Positions 29,082 through 38,900 of a stretch of DNA of 53,747 bases are shown here, piece by piece (positions within the stretch are counted from its first letter, which is position 1; the number at the start of each line of letters is the position of its first letter). Position numbers and translations under genes: made by a program. The stretch lies in IMG/VR virus record IMGVR_UViG_3300028392_000082, positions 1-53,747 of that record; one strand, given 5' to 3'. Origin of the DNA: a virus. Under the pieces are notes generated by a model that worked only from the letters and a program-made list of their open reading frames with translations, was not told the origin of the DNA and made no database searches.

Positions 29082-30458
29082 CTAAAGATTCATCTCAAAG
29101 AATTTTTTGGACAAATAGTTTTTCTCGTCGGCGCTAAAACTGCCACTATTTCCATTACCGTTTGGCTTGCCGGTGTCGAATGTCAAATTGTCCTCGTCCA
29201 TCTCGTCCTTACTAATTTCTATTCTGCCGCAATTTGTGTTGACCTTTGCGGCGTAGGTCATGCCGTCTGCACCGTACCTATTTTTCATTACGTGCATTCT
29301 TCCGGTGCCATTTACCTTGTCCTGTCTCTTTCTTGATAACGACATCGCAAAGTCAGCAATCATCATTTTATTGTAAGATCCTGCGGCCTTGTCACCCTCA
29401 ATTACATCGTCTTTTGCTCCCATTCTATTTACTTGGGATACTGTCCAAACTGGTACTTTGATTTCTCTTGCCATACCTTTGACCGCAGTGTATACATCGT
29501 CTATCGCGTCCTTTGGGTCTATAGATCTTGTTTTGCTCTTTAACAGGTCAACGTAATCTATAATGACTAAATCTGGAGGATGCCCTAAATCTCTACACTT
29601 TTGAATGTGATTCTCTATAGTGTTAGGAGTAGTTTTACCCATTGGAAATTCTTTGATAATCAACTTGCCTTTTAGCTTGTCAATTTCTTGTTGAACTTTG
29701 TCTCTGTTCAAGTGAATCTGTTGAACGTCTATGCCAGTAAACAGCGCATCGTATCTTTTACCAATGTAGTCTTCGGATAATTCCAATGTGTAATGGTTTA
29801 CCGTAAAACCCATTTGCACTGCTATGGCGCCTAGGTTTACCAACAACCAAGATTTACCACCGCCTGGATTTCCAAATATAATTCCTAGATCTCCTACACC
29901 CAAACCTCCCATAAGCAATTCGTTTAGATTTGCCCATGGAGTTGCAATGGGAGAACGCTGTTCCATTCTATAACGAGTTTCCATGTCCTTCTCGTATTCG
30001 TGTCCTATTCTTTTGTCTTGTCCTGCTTTTAACGCTGTATCGATCATTGATCTAATCTGATCAAATTCGCCCTTTTCCAAAAGACTAACAGAATTCATAA
30101 TCGCGTTCTTCATCTGCTGATTCTTACAGAAGTTAGAAAATTCGCTCTCTACGTATTCTCTATCTTCGTCTGTAGCTTTTAATGAATCCTTTAGTTGTTC
30201 TACTACGCTCACCTTTAACACGTCGTTGTCGATCTTCTTAACTTCGACCTGTAAAGATTCCATAGAAGGCGTTGTGTGATACTTGTAATAGTACCTTAAT
30301 ATCTCTTGTACAATCCACTTGTGCGCTGGATTATCGAACATCTCTACGTCCAAAATGTCGTTTATGTTTTGTAAGAATTCTTTATCTTTTAATAAGCTAG
30401 ATAAAACCTTAATTTGAAAACCTACTCCGTACTGTTGTAACTGATTTAAAACTGCCAT
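29082..30458 (-). CDS. Replicative DnaB-type helicase (gp41-like)
   Basis: A 458-residue protein. The N-terminal helical domain (1-150) is followed by the RecA-like core. Walker A is GNPGGGKS (about 195), Walker B VIIDYVDLL, with the SQVNRMG arginine-finger region and late KNRYGADG. It forms a hexamer that unwinds DNA 5' to 3'. It stands directly after the exonuclease gene in the order exo-helicase. The start has the GTTATG context. Confidence 0.92.
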   Translation of the reverse strand: MAVLNQLQQYGVGFQIKVLSSLLKDKEFLQNINDILDVEMFDNPAHKWIVQEILRYYYKYHTTPSMESLQVEVKKIDNDVLKVSVVEQLKDSLKATDEDREYVESEFSNFCKNQQMKNAIMNSVSLLEKGEFDQIRSMIDTALKAGQDKRIGHEYEKDMETRYRMEQRSPIATPWANLNELLMGGLGVGDLGIIFGNPGGGKSWLLVNLGAIAVQMGFTVNHYTLELSEDYIGKRYDALFTGIDVQQIHLNRDKVQQEIDKLKGKLIIKEFPMGKTTPNTIENHIQKCRDLGHPPDLVIIDYVDLLKSKTRSIDPKDAIDDVYTAVKGMAREIKVPVWTVSQVNRMGAKDDVIEGDKAAGSYNKMMIADFAMSLSRKRQDKVNGTGRMHVMKNRYGADGMTYAAKVNTNCGRIEISKDEMDEDNLTFDTGKPNGNGNSGSFSADEKNYLSKKFFEMNL

Positions 30459-30461
30459 AAC

Positions 30462-31493
30462 TTATTTATATTTTGATAACTGGTGAAAATGATTGTGTAA
30501 CCACGACTGGAGATTTGCTATCGAATTTCCTAGGTCGTCTTCGTGATAAATTTCCATAAATTCCTTTGATCTATAAGTCTTGTTAGGACTCGCCAACATT
30601 TCTTGTATTTCTACAATGGAATCTTCTGGTATGTTGGGATTTGTTAGATCCATTAACTTTTCGTTTATCTTTAACTGATGCTCGAAATTTCTAATACTCA
30701 TGAATGCTTTTCCGTCTCCGTCTTTTGCTTTTTGTATAACTTCTGTTAAAGTCATTTTATTGTAGCTAGATAATTCTGGATAAAGTTTTGTTATCGTCTT
30801 TGGTCCGATGCCTTTAATTCCAGGAACGTTATCTCCAGAATCTCCGGTTAAAACTTTATAATTCAAAAAGTTTTCGCTGCTAACTCCGTATTGGTCTAAG
30901 ACTTTTTTAGGAGTGTAGAAGATTTTTTTCGTAGGAGAATATACAGTTATCCTTTCAGATACGAGCTGTAAATAATCTCGGTCTGAAGACATTATTGTGA
31001 AGTCAGTGTCCATCTGTTGAGTAATGTAACCGATAACATCGTCAGCTTCTATTTTATCTATTGAAATTAAATCTACCGGCAAGCACTTCAAATAATCTAT
31101 TAATCTAACTAACTGATTTGTGATTGCTTCTGATTCTTGCTCTTGATTCTCAAAAGCGTCCCAGTTAGTGACCCTGCGTATGCCTCTATTAGCTTTGTAC
31201 TCTGGATAGATATAACGTTTATTCGTTGATGAGCCCTTGCCATCGAACGCCAGAATCACTCTGGTAGGTCGAATCAAGTTGATGGCAAAACCAAGCGACC
31301 TTAGGTAACCTGTTAATCCACCAACGTGATTCAAACTTTTATTAAAATGCTGTATAACCGTAAACGCTCTTAGGAAAGTATTCAGTGAATCGATAATTAA
31401 AATTCTATCGTTTACCTTTAGATCTTCTTTTGTCTCTTCTACTACTGCTTCCTTTCCAAGCGAATCGAATATCTTTTGGTAATCTTTATTCAT
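30462..31493 (-). CDS. 5'-3' exonuclease / flap endonuclease
   Basis: 343 residues from the start at 31493 (MNKDYQ...), chosen because an earlier in-frame ATG overlaps the recombinase by about 55 nt. Metal-site motifs: LIIDSLN, LAFDGKG, IEADDVIGY, SSDRDYLQL and TGDSGDNVPGIKGIG (H3TH). It removes RNA primers and flaps (role of T4 RNase H or Pol I N-terminus), complementing the polymerase that lacks this domain. It overlaps the UvsX gene by 8 nt. Confidence 0.92.
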   Translation of the reverse strand: MNKDYQKIFDSLGKEAVVEETKEDLKVNDRILIIDSLNTFLRAFTVIQHFNKSLNHVGGLTGYLRSLGFAINLIRPTRVILAFDGKGSSTNKRYIYPEYKANRGIRRVTNWDAFENQEQESEAITNQLVRLIDYLKCLPVDLISIDKIEADDVIGYITQQMDTDFTIMSSDRDYLQLVSERITVYSPTKKIFYTPKKVLDQYGVSSENFLNYKVLTGDSGDNVPGIKGIGPKTITKLYPELSSYNKMTLTEVIQKAKDGDGKAFMSIRNFEHQLKINEKLMDLTNPNIPEDSIVEIQEMLASPNKTYRSKEFMEIYHEDDLGNSIANLQSWLHNHFHQLSKYK

Positions 31494-32562
31494 GTTCTGA
31501 ACTATCAAATAAATCTTTAGTGTCTTCGTCAGCCTCTTCAATTACATCGAAATCTTTTGAACCCAATGTTTTTAGCCACTGATGAGAATATTGTTTCTTG
31601 TAATTGTCCAATGCTTTCTTATCGTCGTCAATAAATCCGTGTACTGTCATAATAACCTTGTTCAAAGCAGTAACTCCAGTGACGTGATTCTTATCGCAAG
31701 AGATTTTTGTTCTCTTTGCAAACTCAACCTCTTTACCGTTCTTGGTAGCTTTGATCTTGTTTGTACCTGCATTAGTAACGTTTCCGAAAGTGATAATAAG
31801 AGAAGCGTCAAAGAACATTGTGTCTCCACCTTTATTCTTCATCTTTGGTTGACTCATAATAGTTTCAGGCTTTGCGACCCAAACTTTATTGATTGCAACG
31901 AATGAGTTTGTATAAGGCTGACTCTCTTTTCTTGATAACGCAATCTTCTGATTAACGAACTGTCCGAACTGTTGTGACATAGCACCCGCGTTCCACTCGT
32001 TATTGTTCTTGTTTGACTCAATCGATAGTCGGCATGGGACGGAGCCCACAGAGTCCCAAAAGAAACAGATATCGTAAGGCAAGTTTCCAGCCTTCTGCTC
32101 GTCCAAAATATCCAAGATAAATGCTGATACGTCTTCGATACAATTCATCTTTTCTCTATCAACGAACAAGAAAAAGCCTTTGTAATCGGATACTACGCCG
32201 TCTTCGTCAGCAACCTCTTCAAATTGCAATCCCATTTCTTTAGCGTGTTCCCAACTCCATTTCATCTCGGTAATAATGAAGACAGGTAGAATGCCCATTT
32301 TTTGAGCGTTAACTGCTGCTTCCAATAAAGCGGTTGTTTTACCTGTATCGGAGTGACCTCTCAATAAAGTAATGTGACCCTTTGGAATACCAGGAATTTG
32401 TAATGCGTCTTGAAACGATTTCGATAAAGGAATCCACGTTTGATCTTTGAATTTTATAGACGTAGAAGATAAATTCTTTGACTTCTTAAAGTTGTCCAAG
32501 TTGAATTCTGTCTTGATAGCTTTTGATATGGAGCTATTTAACCCTTCTTTAGCCTTTGCCAT
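31486..32562 (-). CDS. UvsX/RecA-like recombinase
   Basis: A 358-residue protein. Walker A GHSDTGKTT (69-77), Walker B FFWDSVGSVP, then FGQFVNQKIAL and FVAINKV. A divergent RecA like T4 UvsX that forms filaments on ssDNA for strand exchange and recombination-dependent replication. It lies between SSB and exonuclease, as a recombination-replication module. Confidence 0.9.
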   Translation of the reverse strand: MAKAKEGLNSSISKAIKTEFNLDNFKKSKNLSSTSIKFKDQTWIPLSKSFQDALQIPGIPKGHITLLRGHSDTGKTTALLEAAVNAQKMGILPVFIITEMKWSWEHAKEMGLQFEEVADEDGVVSDYKGFFLFVDREKMNCIEDVSAFILDILDEQKAGNLPYDICFFWDSVGSVPCRLSIESNKNNNEWNAGAMSQQFGQFVNQKIALSRKESQPYTNSFVAINKVWVAKPETIMSQPKMKNKGGDTMFFDASLIITFGNVTNAGTNKIKATKNGKEVEFAKRTKISCDKNHVTGVTALNKVIMTVHGFIDDDKKALDNYKKQYSHQWLKTLGSKDFDVIEEADEDTKDLFDSSEHE

Positions 32563-32573
32563 TAGTGCGGTTT

Positions 32574-32602
32574 AAAAAGCCCTCGTTTTTAGGTGAGGGC
32601 TT
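32574..32602 (-). terminator. Intrinsic terminator after SSB gene
   Basis: On the minus strand AAGCCCTC, a 10-nt loop and GAGGGCTT, followed by a run of T. It lies between the SSB stop and the UvsX start, so it may reduce SSB read-through into the recombinase. Confidence 0.8.
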
Positions 32603-32610
32603 ATATGAAT

Positions 32611-33423
32611 TTAGAAGTTAAAAAGGTCATCGATTTTGCTATCGATCTCTGTCTTACTTGTGTTCAAAGTAAAAGCTGCTTTTGGCGCTTCTTCTTTTGA
32701 TTCCCAAGGTAAATCTCCTACTTGCGCAGTTTTTTCAACTACTACGTCTGCGTTTTGCTTGATCTCTTCTTCAGGGTTCAAATGAGCGCCTAAAGCAGAT
32801 TTCATGTCTTCGTAAGACCAACGCTTAAATAGAGTGTTAGGCTCTGGTTGAGTTGTTAACCATAGTTTTACTTTGTCTGCATCTTCTGATAACGCAGTAA
32901 CTTTTGTTCTAACTCTTACTGTACTAGTGTTGTACATTAATCCAGTGGTTTCTTTACCTGCTGTGTCGACTGTAATGTCGTGACCTTGAATAGGATCTGT
33001 AAAATCTCCTACGTCTTCGTCTTCTAAGATTGCCAACAAATCCATGTAGACTTGCTTGCCGAATTCCCATAGTCTTACGCCTTTCTCTTCTTCGCCTCTT
33101 ACGATGACTGGAACGAATACGCGTAATTTTGGTTCGAACTTCTTAGCTGACTGCCAATCGTCGCTCTTTCTTAAACCTTGAGCGAATTCAACGATTGGAT
33201 CTTTTTCGCCGAAAGAAGTCGGAGAAATCATCGTCTTGTTGTTGATGCCGTAGTGGAAAAATAATTCCTTGAATGGGTTCGATTTGTCGTACGCGGATGG
33301 TACAATACGAACTAAGTGTTTACCTACAGTAGGTTTCCAGACTGTTAAACTGAAATCCTTTTTCTGTCCGCCTCTTGGATTTTGTAGGGAAGCGAGCCTA
33401 GACTTTAATTGAGAAATGTCCAT
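32611..33423 (-). CDS. Single-stranded DNA-binding protein (gp32-like)
   Basis: A 270-residue protein. A basic N-terminus, an OB-fold-like core (YGINNKTMISPTSFGE, RVFVPVIVRGEEEKG, VRTKVTAL) and an acidic C-terminal tail ending DSKIDDLFNF, the typical protein-interaction tail of SSBs. The Cys/His zinc ligands of T4 gp32 are absent, suggesting a zinc-free variant. A terminator follows. The start has the GTTATG context. Confidence 0.85.
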   Translation of the reverse strand: MDISQLKSRLASLQNPRGGQKKDFSLTVWKPTVGKHLVRIVPSAYDKSNPFKELFFHYGINNKTMISPTSFGEKDPIVEFAQGLRKSDDWQSAKKFEPKLRVFVPVIVRGEEEKGVRLWEFGKQVYMDLLAILEDEDVGDFTDPIQGHDITVDTAGKETTGLMYNTSTVRVRTKVTALSEDADKVKLWLTTQPEPNTLFKRWSYEDMKSALGAHLNPEEEIKQNADVVVEKTAQVGDLPWESKEEAPKAAFTLNTSKTEIDSKIDDLFNF

Positions 33424-33501
33424 AACTGTTGTTTAATAATTTATTATATAGCTAATATACTAAAAATAATCGAAAGAAAAAAATTTATTTTTCAGTGAAA
33501 G

Positions 33502-33930
33502 TTATACAGCAACTATCTTGTGGATGGCGGTATTCAACTTTCTTAACTCTTCGCCTTGGGTCAATAGTATTGAGTTTCTGTAGTCAGGCCAGTTCACCAT
33601 GAACGAATTGTCCAGGACGCCGTTGTTCAGACTCTTAATCAAAGTATTGAGTGCGTTAATTGTATATAGAGTGTTTGAGTCCTTCTTTCTGTGCAAAAGG
33701 ATTGTATTGGGAAGTATCTTTGTATTCGGCCCTTCTATCTCGATGTTGTATGTACACATGTACTCATCCGATTCAGGGGAAGACAAAACAAATATCTTAT
33801 TGTATAGGATCTTGTATTCTTTATTGATTTCTTGCAACCTTTCGTCTAATAACTCTTTTTTAGCGAATGTGCAAAATAGCTTGTTCATAAGCGATTCTGG
33901 TGTTAATTCTATTGTGTTTGTTTCTGTCAT
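33502..33930 (-). CDS. Conserved phage protein of unknown function
   Basis: A 142-residue soluble, mainly helical protein. LMNKLFCTFAKKELLDERL is followed by a central segment ILPNTILLHRKKDSNTLYTINALNTLI and C-terminal helices. It lies between SSB and the polymerase-like gene. Candidates include helicase loader or late transcription factor by position only. No motif decides this. Confidence 0.65.
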   Translation of the reverse strand: MTETNTIELTPESLMNKLFCTFAKKELLDERLQEINKEYKILYNKIFVLSSPESDEYMCTYNIEIEGPNTKILPNTILLHRKKDSNTLYTINALNTLIKSLNNGVLDNSFMVNWPDYRNSILLTQGEELRKLNTAIHKIVAV

Positions 33931-33941
33931 AACCTTGTTTA

Positions 33942-33949
33942 ATAAATAT
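33942..33949 (-). promoter_or_regulatory. ATATTTAT motif upstream of 142-residue gene
   Basis: Coding-strand ATATTTAT 12 nt before the start at 33930, in the 30-nt gap after the polymerase-like gene. Confidence 0.35.
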
Positions 33950-33960
33950 TTGTAATTAGT

Positions 33961-35262
33961 TTAGAATGCATAGCTTGTTCCATGTTTGTGTTTTACCTTC
34001 ATTTCGCCTGTTTCCAATACGGTTTTAATCTCCTCTAGTGTCTTTTTGCCGTCCTTTTTGCTGAAATCAAATAGAAACGAGTCGTATGTGATCAGAATAA
34101 GTTTTGTTTTGGCTGCCGTATTTTTAAGGTAATTCTGAATCTCCTGTATCTTATAAATATTTTCCTTAGTCTCTAGGTTCTGCACCACGTAGTTAAATAG
34201 CTTGTACTTGGTCATTGAAACATCAGGTCTTATAACTCTGCCGGTGTGTAGCTTATAGCCTTTTTGACTTTTATAGGCCTTCCATACCTCTTCAGCAAAC
34301 TCTTCCATTTTTGCAAAGAAGGGAATTTTCTTGTACTTCTTATCAACTCCACCATAAAGCTGTCTGAACGTGATGGTTTTGGACTCTTTGTACTCTTCTT
34401 CGGTCAACTCTTCCTTTTCGAAATACTGCTTTCCCAAATAAATGTGAAAAGAATCTTTTGGACACTCGAAGTCTATAAGTCTTGCTATAAGTCGTAAGTG
34501 ATAAGCGTCGAAGTCAAACTCTACAAGAAAATCGTTAGAAGGTAAAAAGCAGCTTCTAAAGTCGTTCTCTTTTGGAATGGCAAGAAAGTTAATGCCATTG
34601 AAAGAATTTGTCGGTCTTCCAGTTAAATTGTAAAGATTATAACAAGAGTACATCTTATCCGATTGTATGGAGTAGCTCTGATCGTGAATCTGGTACTTAT
34701 CTGTCAAGCACTTAACGTCTACCTTTATTGGATTCTCCTCGACTGATTTGTATGTGCTAACGAAGTCCTCTTGAGTCTGTAAATCTGTTTCTAATCCAAA
34801 GTAACCTTTAACGTAATCGTACAAACATTGGCACCTTTCGTAGTGCTTCGATATAGGTATTAATTCGTTTGTGATGGGAAGCTGCCCATAACGTGAGTAA
34901 AAATCGTGGTGTAAATTGGTATCACAATCGAACTGGTTAAATTCGTTGGTTTGATCTAGATTAACGAAGTGTAGATCTATAGCGTTAGGTAAATCTAAGA
35001 AGTAAGAGTGAAACTTCTTGTCTAATAGGTATACTTTTTTGTGTAGCTTTAAAAACTCTTGAACCATTTTAAAATCCAAGTAAAAGCTTTCTGAATGTTT
35101 GAAAGGAAATATATAGCCCTTTTCTCCATCGTGGTAGTACAGCAAACTTGGATACGTCAACTTTGGATGAACTCTATCGTTGCCCGGTATAAGCTGTACG
35201 AAACACTCGTCTTTAATATCAAGGTTGCCGAATTGCGACAAACTTTCTACAATGAAATACAT
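33961..35262 (-). CDS. Divergent second family A polymerase-like protein
   Basis: A 433-residue protein. YNLTGRPTNSF (about 213, like the TGR motif near motif 1), motif A FDFDAYHLRLIARL (catalytic D250; Pol I Glu710 is His255), motif B K295-x7-Y303-G, motif C TYDSFLF (D394, with HDE changed to YDS). Both catalytic Asp and the motif B Lys/Tyr remain, so activity is possible. The N-terminal 200 residues have no recognisable exonuclease motif. It is a separate protein from the main polymerase. A repair, priming or regulatory role is open. Confidence 0.75.
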   Translation of the reverse strand: MYFIVESLSQFGNLDIKDECFVQLIPGNDRVHPKLTYPSLLYYHDGEKGYIFPFKHSESFYLDFKMVQEFLKLHKKVYLLDKKFHSYFLDLPNAIDLHFVNLDQTNEFNQFDCDTNLHHDFYSRYGQLPITNELIPISKHYERCQCLYDYVKGYFGLETDLQTQEDFVSTYKSVEENPIKVDVKCLTDKYQIHDQSYSIQSDKMYSCYNLYNLTGRPTNSFNGINFLAIPKENDFRSCFLPSNDFLVEFDFDAYHLRLIARLIDFECPKDSFHIYLGKQYFEKEELTEEEYKESKTITFRQLYGGVDKKYKKIPFFAKMEEFAEEVWKAYKSQKGYKLHTGRVIRPDVSMTKYKLFNYVVQNLETKENIYKIQEIQNYLKNTAAKTKLILITYDSFLFDFSKKDGKKTLEEIKTVLETGEMKVKHKHGTSYAF

Positions 35263-35316
35263 AACCTTTTAATTTGAACTAAATATAACCAATCCAATCG
35301 ATTGTATTAAATTAAT

Positions 35317-35946
35317 CTACGAAGTGGGTCTTGCAAATTTAGCGTACTCACCACCTATGAACTCTACCAATCCTATGAACTTAACATTAGCCGCTTCTAT
35401 TAATCTTTTGTTTGTATCTATAATTCCCTCTCGTATATCGTACTGGGAATATCTTTTTGTGTTTAAATTTCCGGTTAACTTCCAAAATATGTCTTCCACC
35501 AAATAGAAAGACACATCGTAAGAAACAGTTCCATTCACAAAGTCATCGTATTCTTGAGGAGATATTTCTGTAACGAATCCTTTACTGTTTATCTTTTTAA
35601 TGAAGTATCTTATAATATAACCTTTATCGTAATCAGATTGTGTAGGTTTTGGAAAATAAGAAAGTGGTTCTTTTCCAGTGTGTTTAGTAAGATTAGTTTG
35701 TCTAGCCAATAAATCTTTTAATTCTGGAGATAGTATTTGTTCTGCTAAGTAAGTAGAATTTTTTGCGTAAGAAGCTATCGGTACTAACTCTTCGCTTGGT
35801 CCGACAATTGGATCTGCTCCGCTGTATACTTTGTTATCGTAAGTAGCATAGTAATCTCCTTTGTAAGGAATACCATTTAAAGCGTATTCATTTCCGGTAG
35901 TTTTTAAATTCGTCTTGACCTTGAATGATGGATAATATTTTATCAT
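35317..35946 (-). CDS. Baseplate-associated protein, unknown
   Basis: A 209-residue soluble protein. It starts YYPSFKVKTNLKTTGNEY and contains NGIPYKGDYYATYDNKVYSGADP, typical of beta-rich virion proteins. It overlaps the hub gene by 4 nt, so it probably belongs to the baseplate or its assembly. No family is recognised. Confidence 0.7.
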   Translation of the reverse strand: MIKYYPSFKVKTNLKTTGNEYALNGIPYKGDYYATYDNKVYSGADPIVGPSEELVPIASYAKNSTYLAEQILSPELKDLLARQTNLTKHTGKEPLSYFPKPTQSDYDKGYIIRYFIKKINSKGFVTEISPQEYDDFVNGTVSYDVSFYLVEDIFWKLTGNLNTKRYSQYDIREGIIDTNKRLIEAANVKFIGLVEFIGGEYAKFARPTS

Positions 35947-38900
35947 AGTAATTTACCTGTTGAATCTAAGTAAGTAGATAATACACCGTCTTTTAAAGCA
36001 ATGTGTAAGTGAGTATCCCATGCATAATCTGGTCTTGGAGGCCGGCCTACGTAACCCAATAAATCTCCTTTTTTAACTGATTGACCATCTTTGGCTACAA
36101 CGCTATCTAAGTGAGTATACCATGAATTTGTTTTAGAGCCATTCAATGTGAATCTATATCCCCAAATATATGGAACCACTTCGTAGAAGTTTATGCCTGA
36201 TATAGTTCCATCAAATAATGCATATACTGGAGTATAAGCAGGTACAAATAGATCCCACGCATTTTCACTTTGCCATTGACCTTTTTGAGAAGCGTCTCTA
36301 GCTCCATGCGCTTTTTGAGATACGGAATCTCCAAAACTTTTACTAGTTCCAAAAAGATATGCAGATGTAGAAGTAGCATTATTCGTGGCGTTTCCAGTTC
36401 CTCTTGCAGATTTAGATCCTTTAGAACTAGAAGTACCAGTTCCTCCTATGATATCTATTGCGTCTCCTGCACCCGGTACCGCAACTCCACCTTTGTCTTG
36501 ACTCTTATTGAGCTCTCCATTAAAATCAGATCTATTTTTTAAATAGATCATGCTACCTTTTATAGAAGTGGTCCATTGATTATTTTCTATAATATGGTTT
36601 ATTCCAGTAGTTATAAATCCAACTTTGTGTAAAGCGTCTAGTTCCTGTTTTCCGTTCTTATCAACTTTTACAGCTCTTGCGCTATATGTGTAAGGAAGTA
36701 GCTGCTGTGGTATTGTGAATCCTTGAGTAATTCCAAATCCAGATATTCCGTCTGTAGAAAAATTAACAGATACTGGAATCATTGCTGCTGCGCGAGTAGG
36801 AAAACTTTCATTCTTATTAGTAGCCATTCTTTGAATAAAATAGTTAGTAGCGTGATTTACATTTTCGGTAGACGGTTTGTCTGTACCGTAAAACTGTTCT
36901 ACGTTGCTATTGAATTTTATTGCAGATTCTTTTTCTGTATCGTTGTTTGCAGGAGTTTTTTCGTCAGTTAATCCAGTTCGGTTATTTATGTATCTATCGT
37001 AATAAAAATTATTTATAGCTCCTACAGGACTTGCGTCTACTGAATTTGAAGCTTGTTTTTTCTGATCAGCATTTGCAGATATGGCCAAAAGATTATTTAC
37101 TCTTGTTGATAGATCAGTTTTTAATTCTAAAGTTTTTGCTATAGATGCGACGCCATACAAAGGTAAATCTGTAGTTCCTGTTTTACTAATTAAAGTTTCG
37201 TTAGTCTTACCTGGCACCAATTGATCGTCTACTACTTGTAAAGTGTTTGCTGAATCGTCGTAATACAATCTAAATGCATTAAAACTACCTAAAGTTTTAT
37301 TCATATCGCTTAATATTTGATCTATTAAAGCTTTTAAATATAAACTATTAGAAGCGTCTTGAGAAAGATACTGTTTTATTATACCAAATAAATAATCAAT
37401 ACTTACCAATACATTCATAACTTTACCTCTATGCGCATCTGTTGAATCTCCACTGTTTGTAAATTTAAACTTAGGAATTTTATTCAAGAAAATGTCTTTA
37501 GAAGAAGCTGGATTAAATAGCTTGGTTACCGCTTTATTTTCTTTTGTTGCCAAAATTTCGTTACTAGAGTTTAATACAGCGGGATTAAACAATTTAACGT
37601 AATCTGAAAATTGACCCTCGAATGGAATTAGGAAAGATAATCCGTCAACAGATAATTGACTTGGATTACTCAAACAGAAGTTTGTTTCTGGATTGAAATC
37701 CAAATACATTATGGGTGTGGTGCTTGTGTTATCTGTAGCGCCAATCTTTTTATCGTAAAGTAAACAAGTATCATTAAGAATCATTAATAACAAACCAAAT
37801 TGTATATAGACAGGATGATTTAGCTGACTGCCGTCTTGTAAATTTTGATTTATTTTATAAGGAACTACATAAGATGTTAGTAATTCTTTATAGTTTACTG
37901 GAGGCAACATGTCTACTGATTCTCTACCAGCCAATAAAGAAGCGTTAAATCCGTACTTCGCAAATCTTTGTATGGTAACAGAAGCGTCTATTTTATCGTC
38001 TATTAAGTTTTGTATAAACGATTTGAATATTCCTGCGCTAAAAATTTGAGATGCTAAACTAGTCGTTAAATCTACTTTTTGTGGAACCAATCCAATATCC
38101 AATGCATTGTTAGCTTTTTTAATAGCGTCTACAAGAGAGTACACTTGTATTGTTCTTAGAATACACTCCAAAGAAGATTGCGTATTTGAAGAAGGCGATG
38201 TTTGAGATGGATCTGAACCTTGCGCGGGCTTAGAATCTGCCGTAGTAGTTTCTGCATTTGTATTTTGACTGTTTATGTTTTTAAGATAATCAAAATATTG
38301 AGCTGTAATTTCTAATTTTCTATTTGCTAATATTTTATCTATTAAAGCGCTATCTGTTATTTTAACGTATACTGGTAAAGTGGTAGTACCATCAGATTTG
38401 TCTACGCTATCTACTAAAGTGCCGCCCACGTTTTTAGTTCCGTCTTTACTTGTAGTAGTGGGTATTGTAAGATTGTAATGTAAAGTCAAATAATATCCGC
38501 TAAGGCCGATATCAGTACGATTAGCTCTATCATAACTAGGGCTTGATTCTCCGTTAATTATTTGAGTTATTTTATATGATCCTCCAACCCAACCATCCGG
38601 TGATTTTCTGTCGTCAGGTAATAATTGACTCTGTCTAGTATTTAAAACCACTTTTTTACTGCTGTCTAAAAGCATTTTATAAGAGCCGTAGTTAATTTCT
38701 CCAGTAGTTAAAAATTCAAATACATGCTTTGCTATGTTACTTTTTGAATCATTGTTATACTTAACTCCATTATTTTGAGAGAAGTCTATTTTAATTTCAA
38801 AAGTTTGAGGGTATAGACCTGTTTTATATTTGTCTGATGCGTAGTAACTATTCTTAGAAAAATATAATTGGCCATACTGTAAAAAAGTATCGCCAAATCT

